From the NCBI RefSeq assembly GCF_000717245.1, contig NZ_JNYQ01000001.1, positions 434,001-498,000 on the forward strand: DNA of 64,000 bases, written 5' to 3'. Made by a program: the position numbers and the translations under genes. Positions 16,320 through 24,749 of this stretch are shown in pieces. This DNA is from Kitasatospora papulosa (GTDB taxonomy: Bacteria > Actinomycetota > Actinomycetes > Streptomycetales > Streptomycetaceae). Below the pieces are notes generated by a model. It was not told where the DNA came from and ran no database searches. It was given only the letters and a program-made list of their open reading frames with translations. Every line of letters begins with the position of its first letter. Within the stretch, counting starts at the first letter, position 1.

Positions 16320-17616
16320 ACACGGCGTCGTCACCGACGCCGTAGGCACCACCGAAGAGGCTCGCCGGGTCGTACCGCGACACCAGACCGGCGAGCCTCT
16401 CGCGCGTCCCGGGGCCGTGCAGGCCTCCGGTGCGGTCCCCGCCGCCGAAGGAGAAGTTCAGCGCGCGGCCCAGGCCGTGGGGCGCCGTCTCCCCGGCCGC
16501 CCGCGCGAACAGGTGCCGTGCGGCGGCCACGTCCGTCCCGGCCGTCATGGCCAGCAGCCGCAGCAGGAAGCCGGCCTCCCGGTGCGGCACCGCGTTGCCG
16601 GCCGGGGGTGGCGAGGCCAGGGCGCCGCCCAGGTGGTTGATCTGGACCACCGTCATCATCGGGGCCGTCGGCCCGGTCAGCTCCAGCACCCGCGCCGCGC
16701 TCCCCGCGTCCAGCTCGCGCAGCATCAGCCCTTCGCCGTAGTACGCGTGCGGGAACGGCGGGTCGCTGTGAATGGTGTGGCTCTCCGTGTACGGCATCTC
16801 CCGCAGCGAGTCCGAGAGCGCCGGGCCGATCGCCCGCAGCGGCGCCACCAGCGCCTCGCCGGCGACGGGGGAGCCGGTGTACGCGACGCGCACCGAGACG
16901 GCGTACCGCCCCCGCAGGGCCTGCGGCATCTGCGGGACGTCGGGGTAGCTCAGCGCCGCGAGCGACGAGGTGCAGGTGTCCGGCACGGTCCGGGTCCACT
17001 CCAGGTAGTGCCGCAGCACCTGTGGGGCCGCGGCCCCGTCGAAGGCCAGCGAGCCGCCGTACAGCCGGTCCACGGCCACCAGGCCGGTCTCCAGTTCCGT
17101 CACGGCACCCAGCCGGTGCCCGCCGCCCCGCAGCCCCCAGAAGAGGTCCGGTTCGGCGTCCGGGGTGACATGGCGCAGGACGCCGTCGGCCGTCACCACG
17201 TCCAGCGCGCGCACATGGTCGGCCGCGTAGCCGAACTCCCGGCCCAGGATCCCCAGACCGCCGCCCAGGGTGTACGAGACGGCGCCGACGCCCGGCGCCG
17301 ATCCGTTCAGCGGGGCGAGCCCGTGCCGGGCGGCCGCCTCGACGACCCGCCCCCAGGTGGCACCCGCCCCGATGCGCGCGGTGCGGCGCACCGGATCGAT
17401 CTCCACGGTGTCCATCCGGCGGGTGTCGACCAGCACGCCGCCCTCGACCGGACCCGGCAGCCCGTGGCCGGTCGCGCGGACGGCCACGGACCGGCCGTGT
17501 GCGGCCGCGTCCCGGACGGCGGCCCGTACGTCGGCGGCCCCGCGGGCCTCCACCAGGAGATCGGGACGGATGGCGAAACCGGTCTGGAAACTCCCGGCCG
17601 TGGGTGTGGCTGTCAT
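16318..17616 (-). CDS. FAD-binding oxidoreductase (BBE / PCMH type)
   Basis: This 432-aa flavoprotein has an N-terminal PCMH FAD domain (GRSVAVRATGHGLPGP, with His51 as the candidate 8-alpha-N-histidyl FAD attachment) and LGGGLGILGREFGYAADHVRALDVVTADG near residues 117-145. The C-terminus NFSFGGG...RERLAGLVSRYDPASLF is a berberine-bridge-enzyme-type BBE domain. The second covalent FAD link of bicovalent members needs a Cys in a G-x-C-x-x-VG motif; here the matching stretch is GSAPGVG (105-111), so attachment should be through His only. The substrate is unknown; relatives oxidise sugars, alkaloids or polyketides. ATG 17616 has GGAGAG upstream. A 25-bp inverted repeat at 17673 probably controls it. 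Confidence 0.9.
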   Translation of the reverse strand: MTATPTAGSFQTGFAIRPDLLVEARGAADVRAAVRDAAAHGRSVAVRATGHGLPGPVEGGVLVDTRRMDTVEIDPVRRTARIGAGATWGRVVEAAARHGLAPLNGSAPGVGAVSYTLGGGLGILGREFGYAADHVRALDVVTADGVLRHVTPDAEPDLFWGLRGGGHRLGAVTELETGLVAVDRLYGGSLAFDGAAAPQVLRHYLEWTRTVPDTCTSSLAALSYPDVPQMPQALRGRYAVSVRVAYTGSPVAGEALVAPLRAIGPALSDSLREMPYTESHTIHSDPPFPHAYYGEGLMLRELDAGSAARVLELTGPTAPMMTVVQINHLGGALASPPPAGNAVPHREAGFLLRLLAMTAGTDVAAARHLFARAAGETAPHGLGRALNFSFGGGDRTGGLHGPGTRERLAGLVSRYDPASLFGGAYGVGDDAV

Positions 17617-17672
17617 GACGAAGGCTCTCCGTTCGCTCGCGGGACCGCGTGGCGAGGGAGAGCCTTCCGGGT

Positions 17673-17697
17673 ATACCTGACATCCGCCGTCAGGTAT
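17673..17697. promoter_or_regulatory. 25-bp inverted repeat, likely repressor operator for the FAD oxidoreductase
   Basis: ATACCTGAC-N7-GTCAGGTAT is a perfect 9-bp inverted repeat 56 bp upstream of ATG 17616 and 9 bp past the stop of permease 3. Its size and symmetry fit a TetR- or MarR-type dimer site in the oxidoreductase promoter. It could instead serve as a weak terminator for permease 3, but its mixed base content and lack of a GC-rich core argue for an operator. No regulator gene is adjacent. Confidence 0.6.
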
Positions 17698-17706
17698 GCG
17701 TACCGA

Positions 17707-19146
17707 TCACTCGACCGGTGCCGCCGCCTTCCTGCTGCGCGCGTCCCGCACCAGCGAGACCGCCACGACCAGGGCGGCGACCAGCAGTGAGAGGAGAACC
17801 TGCTCGCGCCCGGCGTCGTCGGTCAGCATGTAGACGAGGACGAAGGAGATCATCGCGATCGTCGCCCAGGTCAGGTACGGGAAGAGCCACATCCGCACGA
17901 CGAGCTTCTCGGGCGACTCGCGCAGGATGATGCCGCGCATCCGCAGCTGGGTGAAGCAGATCACCAGCCACACGAACAGGGCGACCGCGCCGGAGGAGTT
18001 CAGCAGGAACGCGAACACGGTGTCGGGCCACTGGTAGTTGAAGAACACGGCCACGAAGCCGAACACGACGGACGAGAGGATCGCCGCCTGCGGCACGCCC
18101 CGCTTGTTCACCGTGGAGAACGCCTTCGGCGCGTCCCCGCGCTGTCCGAGCGAGAAGGCCATGCGCGAGGCGGTGTAGAGGCCGGAGTTGAGACAGGACA
18201 GCACGGCCGTCAGCACGATGACGTCCATGACCTGCCCGGCGTGCGGAATGCCGATGACGTTCAGCGCGGCGACGTACGAGCCGTCCTCGACGATCGAGGG
18301 GTCGTTCCACGGCAACAGGGTCAGGACGACGAAGATCGAGCCCAGGTAGAAGATGGCGATACGCCAGATCACGCTGTTGGTGGCCTTGGAGACGGCACGG
18401 CGCGGGTCCTCGGACTCACCCGCCGCCAGCGTCACGATCTCGCTGCCCATGAAGGAGAAGACGACCATCAGCACACCCGTGAGGATGGCCCCCGGCCCCT
18501 CGGGGAAGAACCCGCCGGTGTCCGTGAGGTGGGCGAGGCCCGATCCCGCGTGGTCAGACCCCGGCAGGACGCCGAAGACGGCGAGCAGACCGACGACGAC
18601 GAACGCGCCGATCGCCACGACCTTGATCCCGGCGAACCAGAACTCGAACTCGCCGTACGAGCCGACGGAGACGAGGTTGGTCGCCGTCAGGACCACCATG
18701 ACGATCAGGGCCCAGGCCCACTGCGGGACGCCGGGTACCCAGCTCTCCAGGATCTTGGCACCCGCCGTGGCCTCGACGGCGAGCACCACGACCCAGAAGA
18801 ACCAGTACAGCCAGCCGATGGAGAAACCGGCCCAGCGGCCCAGGGCCTGGTCGGCGTAGGCGGAGAAGGAACCCGAGCTCGGCCGGGCGACCGCCATCTC
18901 GCCGAGCATTCGCATGACAAAGACGACCATGAGGCCGACCAGCGCGTACGACAGGAGAATGGCCGGTCCCGCTGCCGCGATGCCGGCTCCGGAGCCGACG
19001 AAGAGGCCCGCCCCGATCACACCGCCGATGGCGATCATCGAGAGGTGACGGTTCTTGAGACCTGCCTGGAGCCCGTCCTGGGAGTCGGGCTTACCTGGCT
19101 CGCCGGGCTGTTGACCCGGTCCGGCCAGAGTCGTCTGCGACGTCAT
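17707..19146 (-). CDS. Amino-acid permease (APC family), paralogue 3
   Basis: This 479-aa, 12-helix transporter is the third member of the local family. Helix 1 reads GLKNRHLSMIAIGGVIGAGLFVGSG; the conserved loop is GEMAVARPSSGSFSAYADQALGRWAGF, with Tyr-Ala-Asp replacing the HAER of the other two paralogues, so substrate or regulation may differ. The N-terminus has an extra ~15 polar residues. ATG 19146 has AAGGA 9 nt upstream. It is divergent from rpiB with 253 bp between. Confidence 0.93.
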   Translation of the reverse strand: MTSQTTLAGPGQQPGEPGKPDSQDGLQAGLKNRHLSMIAIGGVIGAGLFVGSGAGIAAAGPAILLSYALVGLMVVFVMRMLGEMAVARPSSGSFSAYADQALGRWAGFSIGWLYWFFWVVVLAVEATAGAKILESWVPGVPQWAWALIVMVVLTATNLVSVGSYGEFEFWFAGIKVVAIGAFVVVGLLAVFGVLPGSDHAGSGLAHLTDTGGFFPEGPGAILTGVLMVVFSFMGSEIVTLAAGESEDPRRAVSKATNSVIWRIAIFYLGSIFVVLTLLPWNDPSIVEDGSYVAALNVIGIPHAGQVMDVIVLTAVLSCLNSGLYTASRMAFSLGQRGDAPKAFSTVNKRGVPQAAILSSVVFGFVAVFFNYQWPDTVFAFLLNSSGAVALFVWLVICFTQLRMRGIILRESPEKLVVRMWLFPYLTWATIAMISFVLVYMLTDDAGREQVLLSLLVAALVVAVSLVRDARSRKAAAPVE

Positions 19147-19399
19147 GGATCGAATCCTTAGGTTTTCTGATCATGTGTGTCGGTATTACTTGCCTTGGCG
19201 GTGGTGGTGCGAAGGCAAGGCCACGCATTCAAGCCCGGCCGGCACCAGAAGCGGAACCCCCTCATCCGTTTCCTTGACCCGATCGTTGCCCGAGTGGCAC
19301 GGCACACAGGTCCGGACCTGAACAGGGCCTCCGGGAAACCCCGGTGGCTCCCGACCCCGCTGACCATTACCCCGCCCGGTCCGTGCCACACTTCGCACC

Positions 19400-19888
19400 A
19401 TGCGCGTGTACCTCGGCTCCGACCATGCCGGCTACGAACTGAAGAACCACCTCGTCGAGTGGCTCACGGCCCACGGCCACGAGGCCGTCGACTGCGGTCC
19501 CCACATCTACGACGCCCAGGACGACTACCCGCCGTTCTGCCTCCGCGCCGCCGAGCGGACGGCAGCGGACAAGGACAGCCTCGGCATCGTCATCGGCGGC
19601 TCCGGGAACGGCGAGCAGATCGCCGCGAACAAGGTCAAGGGCGTCCGCGCCGCGCTCGCCTGGAGCGAGCAGACCGCCGCGCTCGGCCGCGAGCACAACG
19701 ACGCCAACGTGGTGGCCATCGGCGGCCGCATGCACACGCTGGAGGAGTCCACGAAGTTCGTCGAGATCTTCCTGGCCACGCCGTACTCGGGTGAGGAGCG
19801 TCACACCCGCCGCATCGAGATGCTCTCGGCGTACGAGAACACCGGCGAGCTGCCCCCGATCCCGGCCCACCATCCGCAGCAGGGCTGA
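19400..19888 (+). CDS. rpiB: Ribose-5-phosphate isomerase B
   Basis: This 162-aa enzyme interconverts ribose-5-phosphate and ribulose-5-phosphate in the pentose phosphate pathway. MRVYLGSDHAGYELKNHL is the RpiB/LacAB N-terminus; IVIGGSGNGEQIAANKVKGVRAAL holds the phosphate loop, with a Glu where E. coli RpiB has its catalytic Cys, as in mycobacterial RpiB. AREHNDANVVAIGGR-like residues near 95-110 complete the active site. No good ribosome binding site precedes ATG 19400. The next gene (endonuclease VIII type) follows after 74 bp. Confidence 0.96.
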   Translation: MRVYLGSDHAGYELKNHLVEWLTAHGHEAVDCGPHIYDAQDDYPPFCLRAAERTAADKDSLGIVIGGSGNGEQIAANKVKGVRAALAWSEQTAALGREHNDANVVAIGGRMHTLEESTKFVEIFLATPYSGEERHTRRIEMLSAYENTGELPPIPAHHPQQG

Positions 19889-19962
19889 ACGGCCCGCACC
19901 CGCTTCCCTCGTGCCGCCGGGCTCCCGCCCGGCGGCACGAGCGCGTCACCAGGAGAACAGCC

Positions 19963-20784
19963 GTGCCCGAGGGGCATACGATCCACCGTCTCGCCGCAGA
20001 CCACCACGAGCGGTTCGCGGGCCGCCCGGTGCGGGTGAGCAGCCCCCAGGGGAAGTTCTCCGACAGCGCGGCCCTGCTGGACGGACGTGTCCTGACCGGT
20101 GTCGACGCCCACGGCAAGCACCTCTTCCTCGGCTTCGAGGGATCGGCCTGGGTCCACATCCACCTCGGCCTCTTCGGCAAGCTCGGCTTCGGCACGGTCC
20201 CCGCGCCTCCGCCGACCGACACCGTCCGGCTGCGCCTGCTCAACGACTCCCACCACGCCGACCTGCGCGGCCCCACCACCTGCGCCCTGATCACCGGCCC
20301 CGAGAAGCGGGCGATACACGACCGGCTCGGCCCCGACCCGCTGCGCGCGGACGAGGACGGCGAACGCGCCTGGCTCCGCATCTCCCGCAGCCGCGTCACC
20401 GTCGCCGCCCTGCTGATGGACCAGAAGGTCGTCGCGGGCGTCGGGAACGTCTACCGCGCCGAGGTCCTCTTCCGGCACGGCATCGACCCGTACCGCGCGG
20501 GCAAGGACCTCACCCGGGCCGAGTGGGACGCGATCTGGGCCGACCTCGGCGTCCTGATGCGCGAGGGCGTGCGGAACAACCGCATCGACACGGTCCGCCC
20601 CGAGCACCTCCCGGAGGCCATGGGCCGTCCCCCGCGGGTCGACGACCACGGCGGCGAGGTGTACGTCTACCGCCGGGCCCGGCAGGCCTGCCACATCTGC
20701 GGCACCGAGATCCGGACCGCGGACCTGGCGGCCCGCAACCTCTTCTGGTGCCCGGCCTGCCAGCCCTCCGCGGCGGGCAGGTAG
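19963..20784 (+). CDS. Fpg/Nei-family DNA glycosylase (endonuclease VIII type)
   Basis: This 273-aa bifunctional glycosylase/AP lyase removes oxidised bases from DNA. The N-terminus PEGHT supplies the catalytic Pro2 and Glu3 once Met is removed; the HT after PEG is typical of actinobacterial Nei2 rather than Fpg (PELPEV). The helix-two-turn-helix is VVAGVGNVYRAEVLF near residue 150, and the C-terminal zinc finger is CHIC...FWCPAC. GTG 19963 has AGGAG at 19951-19955. It is probably cotranscribed with rpiB and converges on the Eis-like gene, leaving only 21 bp. Confidence 0.93.
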   Translation: MPEGHTIHRLAADHHERFAGRPVRVSSPQGKFSDSAALLDGRVLTGVDAHGKHLFLGFEGSAWVHIHLGLFGKLGFGTVPAPPPTDTVRLRLLNDSHHADLRGPTTCALITGPEKRAIHDRLGPDPLRADEDGERAWLRISRSRVTVAALLMDQKVVAGVGNVYRAEVLFRHGIDPYRAGKDLTRAEWDAIWADLGVLMREGVRNNRIDTVRPEHLPEAMGRPPRVDDHGGEVYVYRRARQACHICGTEIRTADLAARNLFWCPACQPSAAGR

Positions 20785-20805
20785 GCAGGCCGGGGAGGGC
20801 CCGGA

Positions 20806-22038
20806 TCAGAAACCGTGCGGGCACCACGGCTGCGTGTCCGAGCCGAACGCCAGTGAGGCCGCGGCCAGCGCCCCCTCCCGCAGCTCGCGCACCGTCCCTG
20901 CCGCCGCCAGCGTCGTCAGGGACACCCCGCCCAGGTAGGCGGCGCCCAGGTCGTTCACGGACAGGGCCAGTTCGGGCTCGTCCTCCGTCCGCCGGCAGGT
21001 GGCCGCGCCCTCCGCGTCGGTGGTCAGCCGCCAACGCCCCGCGTTCCACGGGCAGAAGGCGTCCTCCACCTCCAGCACCACGTCCACCGGGGCCCGGTAG
21101 GCGCGGGCCTCCAGCGCCGCACCCAGCTCGACCAGCCGCACGTAGAGCCCGTCCCGCACCCGCACCTCGCAGCGCCGGACGTCCGAGACCAGCCGGAGCA
21201 GCGCGTCGTCCACGGGCCGGCTGCCGCACTCGACCACCGAGGTCAGGTCGATGCCGAACAGGAAGCGCCACAGCGCCGCGTACGACGCGGGGTCGAGTGC
21301 CGCGAGGTCGCGCACCGCGACCGTGCCGTTGGGTACGGCGCCGTCCCAGCCCGGCCGCAGATGGAACGTGACGTAACCCGTGACCTCGCCGTCCCGCTCC
21401 GCGAGCACGCACTGGAGCGGAGAGCCCCCGCCCCGGGAGCTCTCCGGGTCGCTCACCGGCACCCTCTCCCAGCCCGGCTGCCGCACCAGGGTGCCGGGCC
21501 GGTCCGGCGCCACACGCGCGTACACCGCCTCGCAGGCGTCGAGCGCCTCCCGCGGGGACGACCGGCGCACCCGCACCCCGTCCGTGCCGGGCGGCAGCGC
21601 GAGCCCGACCCGGGAACTGTCGATCCGCAGCTTCGCCTCCGCCGACGCCGCGCCGTAGCCGAACCGGCCGTAGATGCCGGGCTCCGAGGCCGTCAGCACC
21701 GCGAGCGGCTCGCCCCACGAGCGGACGTCGTCCAGCTGGCGCCGCATCATCGACGTCAGCAGCCCCTGCCTCCGGTGCGTCGAGGCGACGCTCACCATCG
21801 TGATCCCCGCGGCCGGCACCGCCGCCCCGCCCGGGACGGTCAGCCGGAAACCGTACGCACCGGCCGTACCCACGCATTCGGCACCGTCCCAGTGCCCCAG
21901 CGCCCGCTCCGGTTCGGCCAGCGCGGCGTACAGCTCGCGGGACTCGGGGGAGAGGGGGACGCCGCCGAACGCCAACTCGATACAGCCGAGCCAGGAGTCC
22001 CACGCCGTGGCCGACAATGTGCGCAAATCCGTGTTCAT
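20806..22038 (-). CDS. Eis-like GNAT N-acetyltransferase
   Basis: This 410-aa protein follows the three-part Eis plan: a first GNAT domain with GITMVSVASTHRRQGLLTSMMRRQLDDVRSWGEPLAVLTASEPGIYGRFGYG (acetyl-CoA loop RRQGLL near residue 90), a second degenerate GNAT domain, and a sterol-carrier-like C-terminal domain (WRLTTDAEG...LALSVNDLGAAYLGG). It ends in Phe, the terminal carboxylate that serves as catalytic base in mycobacterial Eis. Eis acetylates aminoglycosides and other amines at several positions; the natural substrate here is unknown. ATG 22038 is divergent from the phosphatase gene, with 87 bp between. Confidence 0.9.
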   Translation of the reverse strand: MNTDLRTLSATAWDSWLGCIELAFGGVPLSPESRELYAALAEPERALGHWDGAECVGTAGAYGFRLTVPGGAAVPAAGITMVSVASTHRRQGLLTSMMRRQLDDVRSWGEPLAVLTASEPGIYGRFGYGAASAEAKLRIDSSRVGLALPPGTDGVRVRRSSPREALDACEAVYARVAPDRPGTLVRQPGWERVPVSDPESSRGGGSPLQCVLAERDGEVTGYVTFHLRPGWDGAVPNGTVAVRDLAALDPASYAALWRFLFGIDLTSVVECGSRPVDDALLRLVSDVRRCEVRVRDGLYVRLVELGAALEARAYRAPVDVVLEVEDAFCPWNAGRWRLTTDAEGAATCRRTEDEPELALSVNDLGAAYLGGVSLTTLAAAGTVRELREGALAAASLAFGSDTQPWCPHGF

Positions 22039-22125
22039 GAGCCCTGCTTATCAGGGGCGTGCGACCTGGGGCGACCTGGTTTCGAACACATTGACACCGG
22101 GTCCCCCTGCACCGGAGGCCGTCGG

Positions 22126-23289
22126 GTGGATAAGGTCCCGACAATGGCACGTCGCAGTGGAGCAGAGACCTTCACCGCCCGGTGGCGCAGATCGGCACAC
22201 CGGGCGCGCATCGCGCTGCGCCGGTCCGGGGTGGACTACTTCCGCGGCGACGGGTCCGACTGGATAGCCCTGGCCGGCCTGCTGGTCATCATCCCGGTGA
22301 TCACCTGCACCACGCTGCTCAACCCCGTCTGGTGCTCCCCGACCGCCCTGGCCCTGCCGATCGTGGCGGGCGGTCTCCTGCTGCGTCCGGCCAGTCTGCT
22401 GAGCCTCTACGCGACGGCGGCCGCCGCCCTGATCGTCGAGTCCATCGCCCTCGGCCCCTACGCGGACGGCCCCGCCCGGGTCACACCGGGCACCGTCCTG
22501 GTCGTCGCGGCCTGCGGTTTCTTCGGGCTCGTCCTCGCCCAGTTCCGAGCCAGGGTCGGGGTGCCGTGGCGACGCGGCGGCACGATGCTCTTCGACCTGC
22601 GCGAGCGGATCCGGGTCCAGAGCGCCCTGCCGCGACTGCCCGAGGGCTGGCACCGGGAGATGGCGCTGCGCCCCGCCGGCGGCCAGTCCTTCTCGGGCGA
22701 CTTCGTCGTCGCCGCCCGCACCCACGGCGGGCGCACCCTGGAAGTCGTCCTCACGGACGTCTCCGGCAAGGGCATGGACGCCGGATCCCGCGCCCTCCTC
22801 CTGTCGGGCGCCTTCGGCGGACTCCTCGGATCCCTCCCGCCGCACGGCTTCCTGCCCGCCGCCAACGGCTACCTGCTGCGCCAGGACTGGGACGAGGGCT
22901 TCGCCACCTCGATCCACCTCGTCCTGGACCTGGAGTCCGGCGACTACGAACTCCTCTCCGCCGGCCATCCCCCCGCCCTCCAACTGCACGCGGGCAGTGG
23001 CCTGTGGGAGGAGAAGGCGGCCGAAGGCCCCCTGCTCGGCGTCTACGACGGAGCGCAGTTCGACGCGGTGAAGGGCTCGTTGGCGCCCGGGGACGTCCTG
23101 ATGCTGTTCACCGACGGCCTGGTGGAGGCGTCCGACCGCGACATCGCGGAGGGCATCGACCGGCTGACCGGCGAGGCCGACCGCTACGTCGCGACGGGCT
23201 TCGAGGGCGCGGCCTGGCATCTGATCGAGGCCTGCGCGAAGGACGTCAACGACGACCGCGCCCTCCTGCTGCTGTCCCGTCGCGGCTGA
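22126..23289 (+). CDS. Membrane-anchored PP2C (SpoIIE-type) serine/threonine phosphatase
   Basis: The N-terminal ~140 residues carry three to four hydrophobic helices (DWIALAGLLVIIPVITC, ALALPIVAGGLLL, VLVVAACGFFGLVL). The rest is a SpoIIE/RsbU-type PP2C domain: GGQSFSGDFVVAA (first metal Asp), VLTDVSGKGMDAG (second), SAGHPPALQL and LMLFTDGLVEASDRD. Such phosphatases in Streptomyces act on anti-anti-sigma factors. GTG 22126 is preferred because GGAGG lies 7 nt before it (22114-22118); ATG 22144 (MARRSGAET) is an alternative with no clear binding site. No anti-sigma partner is adjacent. 387 aa from the GTG. Confidence 0.9.
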   Translation: MDKVPTMARRSGAETFTARWRRSAHRARIALRRSGVDYFRGDGSDWIALAGLLVIIPVITCTTLLNPVWCSPTALALPIVAGGLLLRPASLLSLYATAAAALIVESIALGPYADGPARVTPGTVLVVAACGFFGLVLAQFRARVGVPWRRGGTMLFDLRERIRVQSALPRLPEGWHREMALRPAGGQSFSGDFVVAARTHGGRTLEVVLTDVSGKGMDAGSRALLLSGAFGGLLGSLPPHGFLPAANGYLLRQDWDEGFATSIHLVLDLESGDYELLSAGHPPALQLHAGSGLWEEKAAEGPLLGVYDGAQFDAVKGSLAPGDVLMLFTDGLVEASDRDIAEGIDRLTGEADRYVATGFEGAAWHLIEACAKDVNDDRALLLLSRRG

Positions 23290-23420
23290 ACCGTACGGAA
23301 GCGGTCGAAACCGCACGGACGTCAATGCACGTGTCATGCGGTCACCCGAAGGTGGAGAAGTCCCGGCGGGCGTCGTCCCGGGTGCGCGGCCAGGGCCTCC
23401 CCACCCGGGTCGGCCGCCCC

Positions 23421-24599
23421 TCAGACCGGTACCGCCTCTTTCTCGGTCTCCCGGTCCCGTGTGCGCCCGCCGGGGAGGATCCGGGCGAGCCAGTGCGACC
23501 GGCCGGCCGCCAGCGGCGACAGGACCGCCAGCAGGAGCACGTACCCGGCGATGAACGGCGAGAGCCGTTCGTCCAGGCCCGCGCCCGCTGCCATGGTGGC
23601 GAGGATCAGCGCGAACTCGCCGCGCGCCACCAGGGTGGTGGAGACGTTGGCCGTGGCCTTCGGCCCGAAGGCGTAGATCTTGGCCGTGGCCATACCGGCG
23701 AAGACGTTCATCAGCACGGTCACCGCGACGGCGGCCAGCACCGGCCACAGCACGCTCGGCAGGTCGCCCGGGTTGATGGAGAGTCCGAAGGCGAAGAAGA
23801 AGATCGCTCCGAACGCGTCCCGCAGGGGATGGACGAGCTTCAGGATGCGGGGGCCCGAGGTGGTGCTGCCCAGCATCAGGCCGACCATGAAGGCGCCGAT
23901 CGCGTCGGCCACGCCGAACCACTCCGAGACCCCGGCCACGAAGACGGCGACACCGAGGAAGGAGATGACGAGGAGTTCGTCGTCCTTGGTGTTCATCAGC
24001 TTGCCGACGAGTTTCGTGCCGAACCGGGCCATCAGGGCGAGCAGCAGCAGGAATCCGAAGGCCTTGCCGCCGTCGAGCACCGCGGCCCCGAGGCTGTCCG
24101 CCCCGGACAGGATCGGCTGCAGCGCGGCGAGATAGAGGGCGAGGAAGACGTCCTCGACGACGATGATGCCGAGGATCGGCCGGGTCTCCGGATTCCCGAT
24201 CCGGCCGAGGTCGACCAGGACCTTCGTGACGATGGCGGACGACGAGATGCCGAGCACACCCGCCAGCACCAGCGCTTCCGAGGTGCCCCAGCCCAGCGCG
24301 AAGCCGAAGCCGAGACCGGCGCCGACGTTCAGAGCGAGATAGGTGCCGCCGGCGAGCGCCATCTTGCGCCCGCCTTTCTTCAGGTCGTCCAGGTGGAACT
24401 CGAGGCCGAGGTAGAAGAGCAGCAGCACCAGGCCGAGCGCGGAGAGCATCTCCAGGTCGTGCGGATCGTCGAGGAGGACGACCCCGGGGGTGTGCGGGCC
24501 GAGCAGGATCCCGGCCAGGATGAACAGGGGGATGGTCGGCAGTCCGATACGACCGCCTACGCGGGCGAGGACGGCCGCGGCGAGGAACGCGCCCCCCAT
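23421..24599 (-). CDS. Cation:proton antiporter, CPA2 (KefB/NapA) type
   Basis: A Na+/H+ or K+/H+ exchanger with 12 or more helices and 392 aa from ATG 24599. CPA2 marks include LFILAGILLGPHTPG, GLVLLLFYLGLEFHLDDL, VLGISSSAIVTKVLVDLG, GIIVVEDVFLALYLAAL (the ion-binding VED) and FMVGLMLGS. There is no C-terminal RCK/TrkA-N domain. The ATG would cut into the first helix: in-frame codons upstream read LIGHADTLIA with a strong AAGGAG 8 nt before an ATC codon at 24626, so the real start may be a non-standard ATC adding 9 residues (see findings). It is divergent from the HD gene and convergent with the PP2C gene. Confidence 0.9.
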   Translation of the reverse strand: MGGAFLAAAVLARVGGRIGLPTIPLFILAGILLGPHTPGVVLLDDPHDLEMLSALGLVLLLFYLGLEFHLDDLKKGGRKMALAGGTYLALNVGAGLGFGFALGWGTSEALVLAGVLGISSSAIVTKVLVDLGRIGNPETRPILGIIVVEDVFLALYLAALQPILSGADSLGAAVLDGGKAFGFLLLLALMARFGTKLVGKLMNTKDDELLVISFLGVAVFVAGVSEWFGVADAIGAFMVGLMLGSTTSGPRILKLVHPLRDAFGAIFFFAFGLSINPGDLPSVLWPVLAAVAVTVLMNVFAGMATAKIYAFGPKATANVSTTLVARGEFALILATMAAGAGLDERLSPFIAGYVLLLAVLSPLAAGRSHWLARILPGGRTRDRETEKEAVPV

Positions 24600-24737
24600 G
24601 GCGATGAGCGTGTCTGCGTGTCCGATGAGCCTGTCTCCTTCTTTCGGTCAAGAGCGCGTCAAGGAATCGTCAGTAATTAGTTTACCGAACGATCAGGGGT
24701 GCACTCGTGGAACCGTCCGAGGAGGCGGGGCCGGGCG

Positions 24738-24743
24738 TAGAGT
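24738..24743 (+). promoter_or_regulatory. -10-like hexamer for a leaderless HD-hydrolase mRNA
   Basis: TAGAGT ends 6 nt before ATG 24750, so transcription should start at or next to the start codon. No ribosome binding site is present, consistent with leaderless translation. The -35 region is not recognisable. Confidence 0.55.
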
Positions 24744-24749
24744 CGGCCC

